NCBI GenBank assembly: GCA_019279435.1
Contig: JAAALK010000286.1
Coordinates: forward strand, 37,447,712-37,511,711
DNA: 64,000 nucleotides
Reading direction: 5' to 3'
Source: Zizania palustris
Lineage: Eukaryota; Streptophyta; Magnoliopsida; Poales; Poaceae
Of this stretch, positions 10,797 through 20,852 are shown one piece after another (the first letter of the stretch is position 1; every line of letters starts with the position of its first letter). The translations under genes were made by a program, and so were the position numbers. The notes below the pieces were generated by a model. The model was not told the origin of the DNA, made no database searches, and was given only the letters and a program-made list of their open reading frames with translations.

Positions 10797-11187
10797 ATAG
10801 AGAGCTGATTTTGGCCTGTGTTGCTTCCATTTGAGTTTTGGGCACATAGTTTCCCTCTATTACTTGAACTTTCACTTGGGAGCACTACGGTCAGCAACTT
10901 TGACGAGTACTTGGGAATACTTATTGAACTTGGTTTAACTGTTATTATTATCGCTAATCCTTGCTACTCACTTGCCTTCCAAGCTACACATTTCTCTTGG
11001 TCAGGACAGGTTTATTCCTTGCAATTGTACACCATCCTCCACTTGGTTCATCACCTGTAAGCCGGTGACCTCACTGCGGCGTGGTAAGAACACTTGCAAG
11101 CGTGGGTAAGGTGCTTGACGAATTGCTTCCACCACACATCCAGCACCCCACCTAGCTGTTTTTCCACCAGGATTATTCTTTGTTGTT

Positions 11188-14100
11188 TTGTCTTTCACTA
11201 ACATGGCAGATAACAGCGGCACCCCTCCATCTGATTTTAATGAATGTGTCTCACGACGTGCTCTACTAGAGTCTCAGCGGCAGACCCAACATTCCATCGA
11301 ACGTCTCGCACGTACTGTGGCTGACCTAGTGGACCGGATGACTGCCTTGGAAACACGATTGCCTGCTGCACGAGCCAACAATGACCCTGTTGAAGAGGAA
11401 GACGACCATATTGAAGAGGAAGACGACCTATCCTATGCTGGGAACAATGGCATTGGAACTGATGAGGCTGCACATCATCGCTTTCAGTTCAACCGTCAAG
11501 GTATGGGCGGCCACCGCAACCGCCCTCCACGAGGTAACAATGACAACCACAGGAACAATGATCCCTACTCTAAGGTAAAATTTTCAGTACCTCCTTTTGC
11601 TGGCACCTATGATCCAGATGCATATTTAGATTGGGAGATGTCGGTCGAACAAAAATTTAATGCTCACATGGTTCCTGCTATCCACCGCGTGCGTTTAGCT
11701 ACTAGTGACTTCACTGGATATGCTCTTCTTTGGTGGACTGAAATAGTTCAGGTTGGAAATGAACCACAAACTTGGGATATGTTAAAACGGCAAATGCGTG
11801 GTAGATGGGTCCCTCCTTCATATAAACGTGATTTGAGAAAAAAATTGCAGCGCCTAAACCAAGGAAATAAATCGGTAGAGGAGTATTATCAGGAGTTGCA
11901 AATAGGTTGCATGCGTGCTGAAATTGAGGAGGACAATGAGGATAAAATGGCCCGTTTTTATGGTGGTTTAAGACGTGAAATTCAGGATATCATTGATTAT
12001 AAAGAATACAATACTATCACTCGTCTTTTCCACCTTGCTATGCTTGCAGAAAAAGAATTGCAGGGTCGCCAACAACCACAACGCAGCATGAGGACCAACA
12101 TTGGTGGTGCTACTTCACGCTCAAGTGGGCAGCAGCAACGACCACCACCACCACCTTCTCGACCGATGGCTACATCAGCACCCTCTACATCTACAGCCCA
12201 GGTTGAGAGTTCCAAGACTGCAGCAACCAAGACGCCAGCCAAGCCCACCTCCTCGGCAGCCTCTACTGCACGTTCTGCAGCGATCCAGTGTCAAAGATGC
12301 AAAGGACTTGGACACGTTATGAAAGACTGCCCTAGTCAGCGGGCTTATATTGCTACGGAAGACGGTGGCTATGTAAGTGCTAGTGATGTTGAAGATGAAT
12401 ATGCACTTGCTGCTAACATTGCAGGAGATGATGATACATTCGACGATGACGATGTTCTTGCGTCGGATGCCACTGCCGACCTTGAAGCACTTATTGTACA
12501 ACGCGTCTTGAGCACTCACATGGAGCAGGAGGACAGGGCACAACGGAACAATCTGTTTCAGACCTTCTTCGGCGTCAATAACCGTCGTGTACGTGTCATC
12601 ATCGACAGCGGTAGTTGCAACAATTTGGTGAGCCACGACATGGTAACGAAGCTTCAACTTCCCACACGCGCGCATCCACACCCTTACCATGTGCAATGGT
12701 TCAACAATAGTGGTAAGGTCAAGGTAACACAAACTGCTCACATCAAATTTTCCATTGGTACATACGTCGGAGCTGCTGATTTTGATGTAGTACCAATGCA
12801 AGCATGTTCTCTATTACTTGGTAGACCTTGGGAGTATGATACTGATGCTACACACCATGGTAGGAGCAATACGTACACATTTATGTATAAAGGAAAGAAA
12901 GTTACATTGCTTCCTATGACTCCTGCTGAAATTGTAAAATTTGAACAAGAAAAGCATGCTAGGGATGCACAAAAGAGTAAACAACCTTCTGAAAATCAGC
13001 AAGTAGCTAAGACGCTTTTGAGGCAACAGAAAGATAAAATTGCTTCTCCTTCTTCATCACAAGTTATAAATCTGAAAGGGCGTGTCATGCTTGCAACTAA
13101 AACTGACCTTGCTGAAATTTGTGATGATACTCCCTTGCTATACGGCTTGATTTGCACAAACGTGTTGTTTTCACTTGCGAACATTCCTAGCTCTGTTCCT
13201 GTTGCAGTCACTGACCTTTTGCAGGAGTTTAAAGATGTTTTTCCAGGTGAGATACCACCCGGGCTGCCACCGATACGCGGCATCGAGCACCAAATTGATT
13301 TGGTCCCGGGGGCGTCTCTTCCTAATCGTGCAGCGTACCGCACCAATCCGGAGGAGACAAAAGAAATTGAGCGCCAAGTACAGGACCTTCTTGATCGTGG
13401 GTACGTCCGTGAAAGCCTTAGTCCTTGTGCAGTACCTGTTCTTTTGGTACCTAAGAAAGATGGTAGTTGGCGCATGTGTGTTGATTGTCGTGCTATTAAT
13501 AATATCACCATTCGATATCGACACCCTATTCCTAGATTGGATGACATGCTTGATGAGCTTAGTGGTGCCATTATCTTTTCTAAGATCGATCTCCGTAGTG
13601 GCTACCACCAAATTCGCATGAAACTAGGTGATGAATGGAAAACTGCTTTTAAAACAAAGTTTGGATTATATGAGTGGCTTGTCATGCCTTTTGGACTTAC
13701 TAATGCACCTAGTACCTTCATGCGCTTGATGAATGAAGTCCTACGGCACTTTATAGGACGCTTTGTGGTTGTATACTTTGATGATATCTTGGTTTATAGC
13801 AAGTCTCTCACTGAACATGTTGAACACCTACGTGCTGTTTTTGTTGCCCTCCGTGAAGCTAGAATGTTTGGTAACCTTGAGAAGTGCACGTTTTGCACGG
13901 ATCGAGTTGTGTTTCTTGGATATGTTGTCACTTCACAGGGTATTGAGGTTGACGCGGCAAAGGTAGAAGCAATCAACAGCTGGCCGCAACCCCAAACTAT
14001 CACACAGGTACGTAGTTTTCTTGGTCTTGCAGGTTTCTACCGGCGTTTTGTGAAAGATTTCAGCACCATAGCCGGTCCTTTGCATGAGTTGACAAAGAAG

Positions 14101-16083
14101 GGAATTACTTTTGCGTGGGAGCCAGCACATGAACAAGCTTTTGCCACACTCAAAGATCGCCTTACACATGCACCTCTACTTCAGTTACCCGACTTCGGTA
14201 AGCCTTTTGAGTTAGAATGTGATGCTAGTGGTTTTGGATTAGGAGGTGTGCTGCTGCAAGGAGGTAAACCCGTGGCCTATTTTAGTGAGAAATTACATGG
14301 CCCACAGTTGAATTATTCTACCTATGATAAGGAATTATATGCCTTAGTGCGTGTGCTTGAAACTTGGCAACATTACCTTTTGCCTAAGGAGTTTATTATT
14401 CATTCCGATCATGAAGCATTGAAGCATATACGTAGTCAAGCAAATCTGAATAAACGACATGCTAAATGGGTAGAATTTATTGAGACTTTTCCATATATCA
14501 TTAAGCATAAGAAAGGGAAAGATAATGTGATTGCCGATGCTTTATCTAGACGTTATACTTTGCTTTCTCAACTTGATTATAAGATCTTTGGTTTAGAAAC
14601 ATTGAAGGACATGTATGCTACTGATTTGGACTTCAAAGATGCTTTTGCAAATTGTACCGATGACCGTGCTTGGAACAAGTATGTGCTGAATAATGGATAT
14701 CTTTTTCGTGCTAACAAGTTATGTGTGCCAGTTAGCTCTCTTCGCTTGTTGTTATTGCAGGAAGCACATGGTGGTGGTTTGATGGGTCATTTTGGATCAA
14801 AGAAAACTGAAGATGTGCTGTCCACACACTTCTATTGGCCTAAGATGAGACGAGATGTTGAGCGCTATGTGGCACGATGCACTACTTGCAATAAAGCTAA
14901 GTCCCGACTAAACCCACATGGTCTTTATATGCCTCTGCCCGTTCCTAGTGTACCTTGGGAGGATATTTCTATGGATTTTGTGTTAGGGTTACCTAGAACT
15001 AGGAGGGGGAGGGATAGTATTTTTGTGGTGGTAGATCGTTTCTCTAAAATGGCGCATTTTATACCTTGTCACAAGAGCGACGATGCTACAAATGTTGCTG
15101 ATTTGTTTTTCAGAGAGGTCGTACGCTTGCATGGAGTTCCCAATACCATCGTTTCAGATCGTGATGCCAAATTCTTAAGTCATTTTTGGAGGACGTTGTG
15201 GCATAAGTTGGGGACGAAGCTGCTGTTTTCTACTACTTGTCACCCCCAAACGGATGGACAAACGGAGGTCGTCAACCGCACATTGTCCACCATGTTGAGG
15301 GCTGTTTTGAAGACCAACTTGAAGCTCTGGGAAGAGTGTCTACCTCATATTGAGTTTGCATATAATAGGTCAGTACACTCCACTACTAAGGTAAGTCCGT
15401 TTCAAGTGGTCTATGGCTTTAATCCGCGTGCTCCTATTGATTTGCTACCATTACCACCATCTGAAAACTTGAATTTTGATGCTACTACACGTGCTGAATT
15501 ATTACTTAAGATGCATGAAACTACTAAAGCAAACATAGAGAAAATGAATGAGAAATATCGTGCATATGGTAGTAAGGGTAGAAAAGAAATAACATTTGAA
15601 CCGGGTGATCTTGTTTGGTTGCACTTGCGCAAGGATCGTTTTCCTGATTTAAGAAAATCTAAATTGATGCCACGTGCTGATGGTCCTTTCCGTGTGCTTG
15701 AGAAGATAAATGACAACGCATATAAGCTTGAGTTGCCTGCAGCTTTTGGGGTTAGTCCCACATTTAACATTTCAGATTTAAAGCCCTATTTGGGAGATGA
15801 TGATGAGCTTGAGTCGAGGACGACTCCAATTCAAGAGGGGGAGGATGATGAGGACATCACTTCACATGATACACACATGGAGCCTCCACCTACAATTCAA
15901 CTACAAGGACCAATCACACGCGCCCGTGCCCGTCGCTTAAACCATGAGGTTAATTCGTTCCTTAGCAACTTTGATTATATTTGTTTGGATGGGATGCTAC
16001 TGAATACTAGTGATATTTTGTTGCTTAGGAACATGGGAGATGGAATAGGAGAGTTGGAGTTGAAGACGGAGCCGCACGGATGA
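11188..16083 (+). CDS. Element B gag-pol polyprotein (1631 aa, intact)
   Basis: A single open frame encodes the whole element. The likely initiator is the Met at residue 6 (11203) or the first Met. The gag core covers about residues 130-300 (YDPDAYLDWEMSVEQKF to IQDIIDYKEY). A zinc knuckle of CX2CX4HX4C form is at residues 368-381. The aspartic protease DSG is at 473-475. The RT box YFDD is at 863-866. RNase H starts with DAS at about 1012. The integrase has a zinc region (HGGGLMGHFG and CTTC near 1190-1235) and catalytic Asp1263, Asp1324 and Glu1360, a D,D35E spacing. The C-terminus lacks an obvious chromodomain and ends in a basic GPITRARARRL motif encoded inside the 3' LTR from about residue 1554. 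All catalytic residues are present, so the protein could be active if expressed. Confidence 0.95.
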   Translation: MSFTNMADNSGTPPSDFNECVSRRALLESQRQTQHSIERLARTVADLVDRMTALETRLPAARANNDPVEEEDDHIEEEDDLSYAGNNGIGTDEAAHHRFQFNRQGMGGHRNRPPRGNNDNHRNNDPYSKVKFSVPPFAGTYDPDAYLDWEMSVEQKFNAHMVPAIHRVRLATSDFTGYALLWWTEIVQVGNEPQTWDMLKRQMRGRWVPPSYKRDLRKKLQRLNQGNKSVEEYYQELQIGCMRAEIEEDNEDKMARFYGGLRREIQDIIDYKEYNTITRLFHLAMLAEKELQGRQQPQRSMRTNIGGATSRSSGQQQRPPPPPSRPMATSAPSTSTAQVESSKTAATKTPAKPTSSAASTARSAAIQCQRCKGLGHVMKDCPSQRAYIATEDGGYVSASDVEDEYALAANIAGDDDTFDDDDVLASDATADLEALIVQRVLSTHMEQEDRAQRNNLFQTFFGVNNRRVRVIIDSGSCNNLVSHDMVTKLQLPTRAHPHPYHVQWFNNSGKVKVTQTAHIKFSIGTYVGAADFDVVPMQACSLLLGRPWEYDTDATHHGRSNTYTFMYKGKKVTLLPMTPAEIVKFEQEKHARDAQKSKQPSENQQVAKTLLRQQKDKIASPSSSQVINLKGRVMLATKTDLAEICDDTPLLYGLICTNVLFSLANIPSSVPVAVTDLLQEFKDVFPGEIPPGLPPIRGIEHQIDLVPGASLPNRAAYRTNPEETKEIERQVQDLLDRGYVRESLSPCAVPVLLVPKKDGSWRMCVDCRAINNITIRYRHPIPRLDDMLDELSGAIIFSKIDLRSGYHQIRMKLGDEWKTAFKTKFGLYEWLVMPFGLTNAPSTFMRLMNEVLRHFIGRFVVVYFDDILVYSKSLTEHVEHLRAVFVALREARMFGNLEKCTFCTDRVVFLGYVVTSQGIEVDAAKVEAINSWPQPQTITQVRSFLGLAGFYRRFVKDFSTIAGPLHELTKKGITFAWEPAHEQAFATLKDRLTHAPLLQLPDFGKPFELECDASGFGLGGVLLQGGKPVAYFSEKLHGPQLNYSTYDKELYALVRVLETWQHYLLPKEFIIHSDHEALKHIRSQANLNKRHAKWVEFIETFPYIIKHKKGKDNVIADALSRRYTLLSQLDYKIFGLETLKDMYATDLDFKDAFANCTDDRAWNKYVLNNGYLFRANKLCVPVSSLRLLLLQEAHGGGLMGHFGSKKTEDVLSTHFYWPKMRRDVERYVARCTTCNKAKSRLNPHGLYMPLPVPSVPWEDISMDFVLGLPRTRRGRDSIFVVVDRFSKMAHFIPCHKSDDATNVADLFFREVVRLHGVPNTIVSDRDAKFLSHFWRTLWHKLGTKLLFSTTCHPQTDGQTEVVNRTLSTMLRAVLKTNLKLWEECLPHIEFAYNRSVHSTTKVSPFQVVYGFNPRAPIDLLPLPPSENLNFDATTRAELLLKMHETTKANIEKMNEKYRAYGSKGRKEITFEPGDLVWLHLRKDRFPDLRKSKLMPRADGPFRVLEKINDNAYKLELPAAFGVSPTFNISDLKPYLGDDDELESRTTPIQEGEDDEDITSHDTHMEPPPTIQLQGPITRARARRLNHEVNSFLSNFDYICLDGMLLNTSDILLLRNMGDGIGELELKTEPHG
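15832..15845 (+). other. Element B polypurine tract
   Basis: AGAGGGGGAGGA directly precedes the 3' LTR start at 15846. It is also translated as part of the gag-pol frame, as EGED. Confidence 0.85.
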
Positions 16084-16755
16084 TTTGAAGTCAAGAATTC
16101 GCTGGTTCGGACTACATCGACCACCATTCACCAAAATGGGCATAACTTCCTCATACGAAGTCCGATTGGCGCGTTCTTGGACTTTTTGGAAAGCTGAGGA
16201 GAAGACGGATCTTTTGCCGTTGGTTTCGCATCATTTGGAGTCTCGAGTCGACCTATGTATTTAAAACAGTCCTGCGTGACAGAACTGGGCCGTGTTGGCC
16301 ATATTTTGAGTCTGTACGTCTTTCTAGCCCACAGCCCAAGTCTGTTCCCCTTCCACAGGCCGCCGCCCTATATATTCTCACGCCAGCCACTTCTAGGGTT
16401 AGGTTTTGCTTTGTTGCATCTACACTGTTGTGTTTAGATCCCGCCTCTTGCGCCGGACCGATTGGCTGCCGCATTGGCGTTTGTGAAACCTCAACTTATC
16501 TTCGTTTGTCTGTGATTTGGCATTCGATTTGTATCCTTCCTGTTCTTGCTTGTGTTCTTGGGTTCGCTTGCAGGAATTAGCCTTCGTGGCGAGGTCAATC
16601 GCGTTCTGCGTGGTTGATAACCAACGGAGACAGTGGTGTAACGATTGCAAGGTTTTGATCCGCCGGACCGGAGCCTTGGATCGCCAACGTCGAGATTCTC
16701 CACCAACCCAAGTTTATCCTTTACCTAGCGGAAGATCGGGACCACTCCCCCATCA
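15846..16755 (+). repeat. Element B 3' LTR
   Basis: It is identical to the 5' LTR except for about two substitutions and the 12-bp GAGTCTCGAGTC at about 16237. The gag-pol stop codon TGA (16081-16083) lies within it. It ends CCCATCA at 16755, followed by the CATGG duplication. Confidence 0.93.
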
Positions 16756-19451
16756 CATGGTCTCTGCAGCTACCTTCTCAGACTTCACCTTGTCTTCGGC
16801 CAAAATATCCCTTGATGAAGACAACTCGTCTATCAAAGAAGATAGTCTGGCTGCCTCCGTGACCAAGGAGTTCTTCTAACTGAGCAAGTTGTTGGCCTCT
16901 TCAATTGACTTTGTTTGTTCTTCTCGGATCTTGACCAGCTCAGCCCCCGCGATTGCTTGCTCCATCCGCATTCTCTCTATTTCAGCCTGAAGCATGATTT
17001 GTTCGGCTTCGAGCTTCTGATTAGCAGCTTCCAGACCAAGTCTAGCTTTCCTCTCCACTGCTACCATCTCGTCCAAGCTAGAAGTTCGAATTTTAGAGCT
17101 TTCAAGACTCCCTTTAAGGGCAGTAATCTTCTCTTTAAGACGAATGCATTCCTGCTCATTCAAAACAGCCACAGCTCGAGCCAAGACTATTCGTTGCAAA
17201 GAAAAAAATGTGTGAGAAACTATTTATAAGCTGAAACTAACCCTGTTATTGCAAACACTTCATACCTGGTATGCTGCTCTCTCCAAAGCTGCATCCAACT
17301 CCGACCCCTCAGCTTCCCCGAGTATACCCACCAAGTCAGTCTCCCCGACTTCACGATTGGCTCGAGCCAAAGTCTCTAGCAGAGTCCGAAGCCCGGTCCT
17401 CCGCTCCATGAAAGGAGCTAAGAGGGGGGAGCATTGACAAGGCTCGTTGATCGTCTTCGCTGGGTGAAGGGACGGAGCACAGCGCCGCATCCCCGGATGC
17501 ATTGGTGGATTGACCCCCTTCTGCAGACTGGCCCCCATCTATAGATTCCAACGGAGTCAATCCAGAGTTCGGAGCAGGAAAAGGATCCATTTTCCCTTTA
17601 CCTTTTCCGGGCCCCATTTTTTTAACATCCTCCGGAATTGACTTTGGAGATGTTGAGGTTTCAGGTGCAGTCTTCGCAGGAGGAGTCATCTCCATTGGGG
17701 TAGACCCTGCAAATTCAAAGATATTATATATTGCATAATTTTGCAGGATATGATGAAAAAGGTGCTTTAATGAAGCTTACCTTCGAAACCCTGCCAACGA
17801 ACGAGTACGGGGCTACTTGGAGGGTCAAATGCCCCCTCAAAATCTTTGTCAGATTCTGAGTCATGAATCGAAGGGTTAGCTGTTGGAACCTCTCTTGGAG
17901 CAACATTTACCACTTCATCCGGAATCGAAGCTTGATCAATTACTACTTTGACTCCGCCTTCAGCAGCAGGGGCTTCTTGGCTTGGCAGGTTTGGTAGGAC
18001 ATTTGAGGTCCCGGCCTGTTCGAAGTTGTCTTGTGTAGCCGGCACGGCCGCTACTTCACCAGTGGCCACAACTTCGACATCCGCTCGCACCTCTTCGTCC
18101 CCGGTAACAAGGTCTATAAAGACCCTTTGCATTTCTCTTTCTCCTTCATCCTCAGATGAATCTGAAGAAGAAGCGGCGGACTTGGAAGGGGCCACGTTCT
18201 TAGGTTTATGAGCCAACTTCTTCACGGGAGTCTTGGCTAATGCCAAAGTCCTAGCCTCGGCTTTTCTCTTCTTCAGACCAGTCTCGGAATGAACCCAGTC
18301 TAGAAGAAAAGGGGCGACAACTCCGAGTACGCCCCACACCTAGTTGAATCGCTCCCAGCTGCCTACTAGTTTCACCCTCCATTCTTTTTCAGCGGGGGTA
18401 GGAGCCCTGAGAATCTTTTCCGAAGTCCGAATGACTTGCTCTGAAGTCAATGAGGCTTGTGGAGCTAAGAGATAAGTTTTTATTTGTCAAGTCATCTTTT
18501 ATGAAATGATCATACATGAAGCATGTTGTAGTTTTCAAAGTTACCTGCAGAGCTCGAACTCGAAGAAATTTTTCGGAGTCCACCCTCCGGATCCTCTTCA
18601 AAGTTAACAGGCCAGTTGGCCATCAGAGGCGGAATCTGGAGCCCGATGAACTCCTCCGCTAAGTCTCGCATGCTCATGTGGCGACTAATCCTTTGAAGTA
18701 GATTAAGACGAGCTTCGAGCTGGCCGGGGTCTTGATGAACTTCGGCTTCCCTTCGAAAATATATATCTTGCTGAGGCCTAGCCAAACTGCTGTCTACTCC
18801 AACTTCGGCGTAGAACCACCGAAGAATCCAATCTATGTACCATCTGGCATTGATGGCCTTCACTGGAAATCGCAGTTGGAACTCGTCCCGGAGTCTGGAG
18901 TTGATGCTGCCGAAGGCCACTACAATCTTTTCTCCTCCGGAGCCCTAGTAAGTCTTTGGTTGGCAGGAGGCTTTGTGAAGTGCTACGAATATTTCTGCTC
19001 TCCTTTCACAGCCTTCGGCTCGTAGCGCCCATTCGAAGATAGCGAGGCGTGCTATCGCATTCGGAGATAGCTGAGGAAGAGTAACGTGGAAAAGATCTAG
19101 TACCTCTGACAAAAAGTCCACTGCTGGAAGCCCCAACCCCGCTTCGAAGAAGGCTTCGAAAATGACGACTTCTTCGGGCTGAGGCGAAGGGATGGCTTCC
19201 TTTCCGGGCTTGCGGACATTAACCCCCGGGCTAATTTTCCCCGCAGCTACTGCTGCGATTATCTTCTTCTTGCAGGTGGATGGCCCCAGCTTATAGGACT
19301 GGTTAGAGTACTTCGAGGAGGTAGGGAGAAGGTCATGGGGTCTGACTTGTTGGGGATTCCCTGTAGGTGCCGCCGCCGCTGCCACCACCATGGCTTGCTA
19401 CTGGGCTAAGGCCGAGGTCGCACCGGGAGCCTTGAAGCTTGTCTTCGCCAT
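16756..19451 (-). pseudogene. Element A antisense gene (aORF), proximal exons; Transposase_28-like 'putative gypsy type transposon' protein
   Basis: Read on the minus strand from an ATG at 19451, a series of frames follows: 19391-18945, 18920-18545, 18464-17781, 17706-17266 and 17186-16756. They are joined by plausible introns with GT/AG ends at 18544-18465, 17780-17707 and 17265-17187 (74-80 bp each). The first exon includes VVIFEAFFEAGLGLPAVDFL and LPQLSPNAIARLAIFEWAL. This resembles the family annotated as putative gypsy type transposon (Pfam Transposase_28); that is from memory, not a search. The 17186-16880 part is a predicted coiled coil. Element C encodes a clear homologue at 39545-38549 with the first intron in the same place. 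Stops exist, for example TAG two codons after CQPKT near 18945 and one near 19390, so this copy is probably dead. The function is unknown. Confidence 0.7.
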
Positions 19452-19546
19452 CAAGCAGAACAGGGTGATTGGAGCTAAAGTTTGGAGGCTAAATGACGGA
19501 TCGCACGAGGACGGTGAGAAAGGTATCTTGGATGTTTTTGGGTCTT

Positions 19547-19557
19547 CTATTTATAGC
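19547..19557 (-). promoter_or_regulatory. Possible TATA box of the A antisense gene
   Basis: The minus strand reads GCTATAAATAG about 96 bp upstream of the aORF start codon at 19451. This distance suits a plant core promoter with a short 5' UTR. Element C has a TTAAATA at a similar place before its aORF (about 39665). Confidence 0.55.
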
Positions 19558-19870
19558 CTGGACTCCTGATTTTTTACCGTTCAGACTTGGCGTTCCGTCT
19601 TCTTGACCGTTACTACTTACGAAATCAACGCAACATTATAGCTTCTTCTAAAAGGAAAAAGATAACGGCTATTTTTTCTGAGTCTAAAGGTCTTTTCGAC
19701 TTCATAGAAATTGGTTTCACTGTTGTTCAAATAGGACTCTCTTAAAAATCGATTCAAAGTTCTAAATTTTTGCATATTCCGAAGGTTGATAAATTTTATT
19801 AACCCTTACGCATGATTATTTTTCTTACGTATACTGCTCTCCTAACCTTACAGATCATACGGAGAAGCGT

Positions 19871-20378
19871 ATTCGAGGGGGTACTGTTGGGGGAAAATAT
19901 TTCATCCTCAGGGTCTCTACAGTAATAAGATAAAGGCAATCTACTAAACCGAAGTTCTAGTATTAACTCCGGTTTAGTACATGATCAAGTTCAAAGAATC
20001 AATGCAGACTTCTGTTCGGAGTATAACTTCGAAGGTCGAATCTTCAGAGAGCTTATCTACCAGCAAGGATGGAAGACTTATCTTATTTCTGATTAGATTA
20101 GTCTTTTACCATTTTAACCCTATTAGGGGTACGGAATAGTCTCCACTATGTCGGTTGTAATTGAGGGGTAAAAAGGTATTTTCCTTAAGATTTTTACCTA
20201 TAAATACCCCCCATTTTACCCTGTAATGGGGATCGAATACCCAGTTATTCAATACACCACTTTGAATTACTTCGAGCTATTATCCAATTCGGAGGCTTGA
20301 AATAGTTCACTTCACAAACACTTCGTTTGATAGTTTCTAATCTCTGAAAACCTGTTAGTGTAATCCTTTACGCCAACA
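19871..20378 (+). repeat. Element A polypurine tract and 3' LTR
   Basis: The purine-rich GAGGGGGTAC lies just before the LTR start TGTTGGGGG at 19885. The LTR runs to CGCCAACA at 20378 and keeps an intact TATA box, CTATAAATACC, at about 20198. It is followed by the target duplication ACAGG. The 420 bp before the tract (19452-19870) hold the putative antisense promoter and no coding frame. Confidence 0.9.
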
Positions 20379-20383
20379 ACAGG

Positions 20384-20836
20384 CGAATCAACAAGGCTTA
20401 CCATGGTTACGACATGATACACGGAGGGCTTTCAGCCCAAGCCCATGAAGATTGACTGAACTAATGCGAAAAGTAGAAGAAAAGTAGATGTAAGATTCAA
20501 AACTAAGGTTTTGAAGTATTGATCTGAGAGATACCCTTTGAATCGGCCTCACCCCTTTATTTATAGGGGCTGGTCTTAAGTTCCCCGACTCCTAAACTGA
20601 GTAGGATTTCACCAAAAGTGGTTAGGATTTATTTAGAAATAAAAATAGCCCAGAATCAAACTCTATCTCTATTTTCAGACTTGGCCCGGTCTGACCGAAC
20701 CCATTGGGCCGGTCTGACCAGGCCTACATGGCTGGTCGGACCGACCTATGCTAGGGAAGGCATATTTTTGGCCCAAATTACCAAAAATTGATGTTTTGAC
20801 AATCTCGACCATTAATGCTATTTTTTGCTATCAACA
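20384..20836 (-). mobile_element. H1 3' LTR, right segment
   Basis: This resumes the LTR interrupted at 1382 and ends CTATCAACA at 20836. It aligns with 34315-34764 of the H2 LTR, including the segment before the end (ATTAATGC...TTTTTGCTATCAACA). On the minus strand a TATA-like CCCCTATAAATAAAGG lies at about 20553-20568. A small GGTC-motif cluster lies at 20690-20750. Confidence 0.8.
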
Positions 20837-20852
20837 CATGCCCCCTGCCTTT
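20837..20852 (-). other. H1 polypurine tract
   Basis: The minus strand reads AAAGGCAGGGGGCATG immediately before the LTR start TGTTGATAGC. This fixes the LTR boundary and shows that the H1 body runs to the right on the minus strand. Confidence 0.8.

Larger units (their letters stand above)
9047..16755 (+). mobile_element. Element B: CRM-like Ty3/gypsy retrotransposon, young and apparently coding-intact
   Basis: The 7.7-kb element has LTRs of 898 and 910 bp that begin TGATGAGGACATCA and end CCCATCA, with a perfect 5-bp duplication CATGG at 9042-9046 and 16756-16760. It has an initiator tRNA-Met primer site, a 1.2-kb leader, one gag-pol frame of 1631 codons and a polypurine tract. LTR ends of the type TGATG...CATCA, a tRNA-Met primer site, and a polyprotein running into the 3' LTR with a GPITRARAR tail resemble the centromeric retrotransposon (CRM/CRR) clade of chromoviruses. 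The LTRs differ by about two substitutions and one 12-bp indel, so the insertion is recent. It is inserted in the A antisense gene. Confidence 0.93.
1383..20378 (+). mobile_element. Element A: Tat-lineage Ty3/gypsy LTR retrotransposon, decayed, containing nested element B
   Basis: The element is bounded by two LTRs of 493 and 494 bp that start TGTTGG and end CCAACA, and by a perfect 5-bp duplication ACAGG (1378-1382 and 20379-20383). The order inside is primer site, gag, protease, RT, RNase H, a second RNase H, integrase, a repeat-rich spacer, an antisense gene, and a polypurine tract. A second RNase H and an antisense ORF downstream of pol are known features of the Tat lineage of plant gypsy elements. 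The two LTRs differ at about 25 positions by eye, so the insertion is old compared with B. Every protein frame is broken by stops or frameshifts. It is inserted into the 3' LTR of H1 in the opposite orientation, and without B it would be about 11.3 kb long. Confidence 0.92.

Noticed and set aside
10463..10897. Overlapping frames across the B leader on both strands (up to 144 codons)
   Set aside because: They arise from the 12-bp repeat and A-rich runs and encode only low-complexity sequence. No homologue is visible.
12175..13611. Minus and plus frames of 146-208 codons overlapping B gag-pol
   Set aside because: They are shadows of the intact 1631-codon frame.
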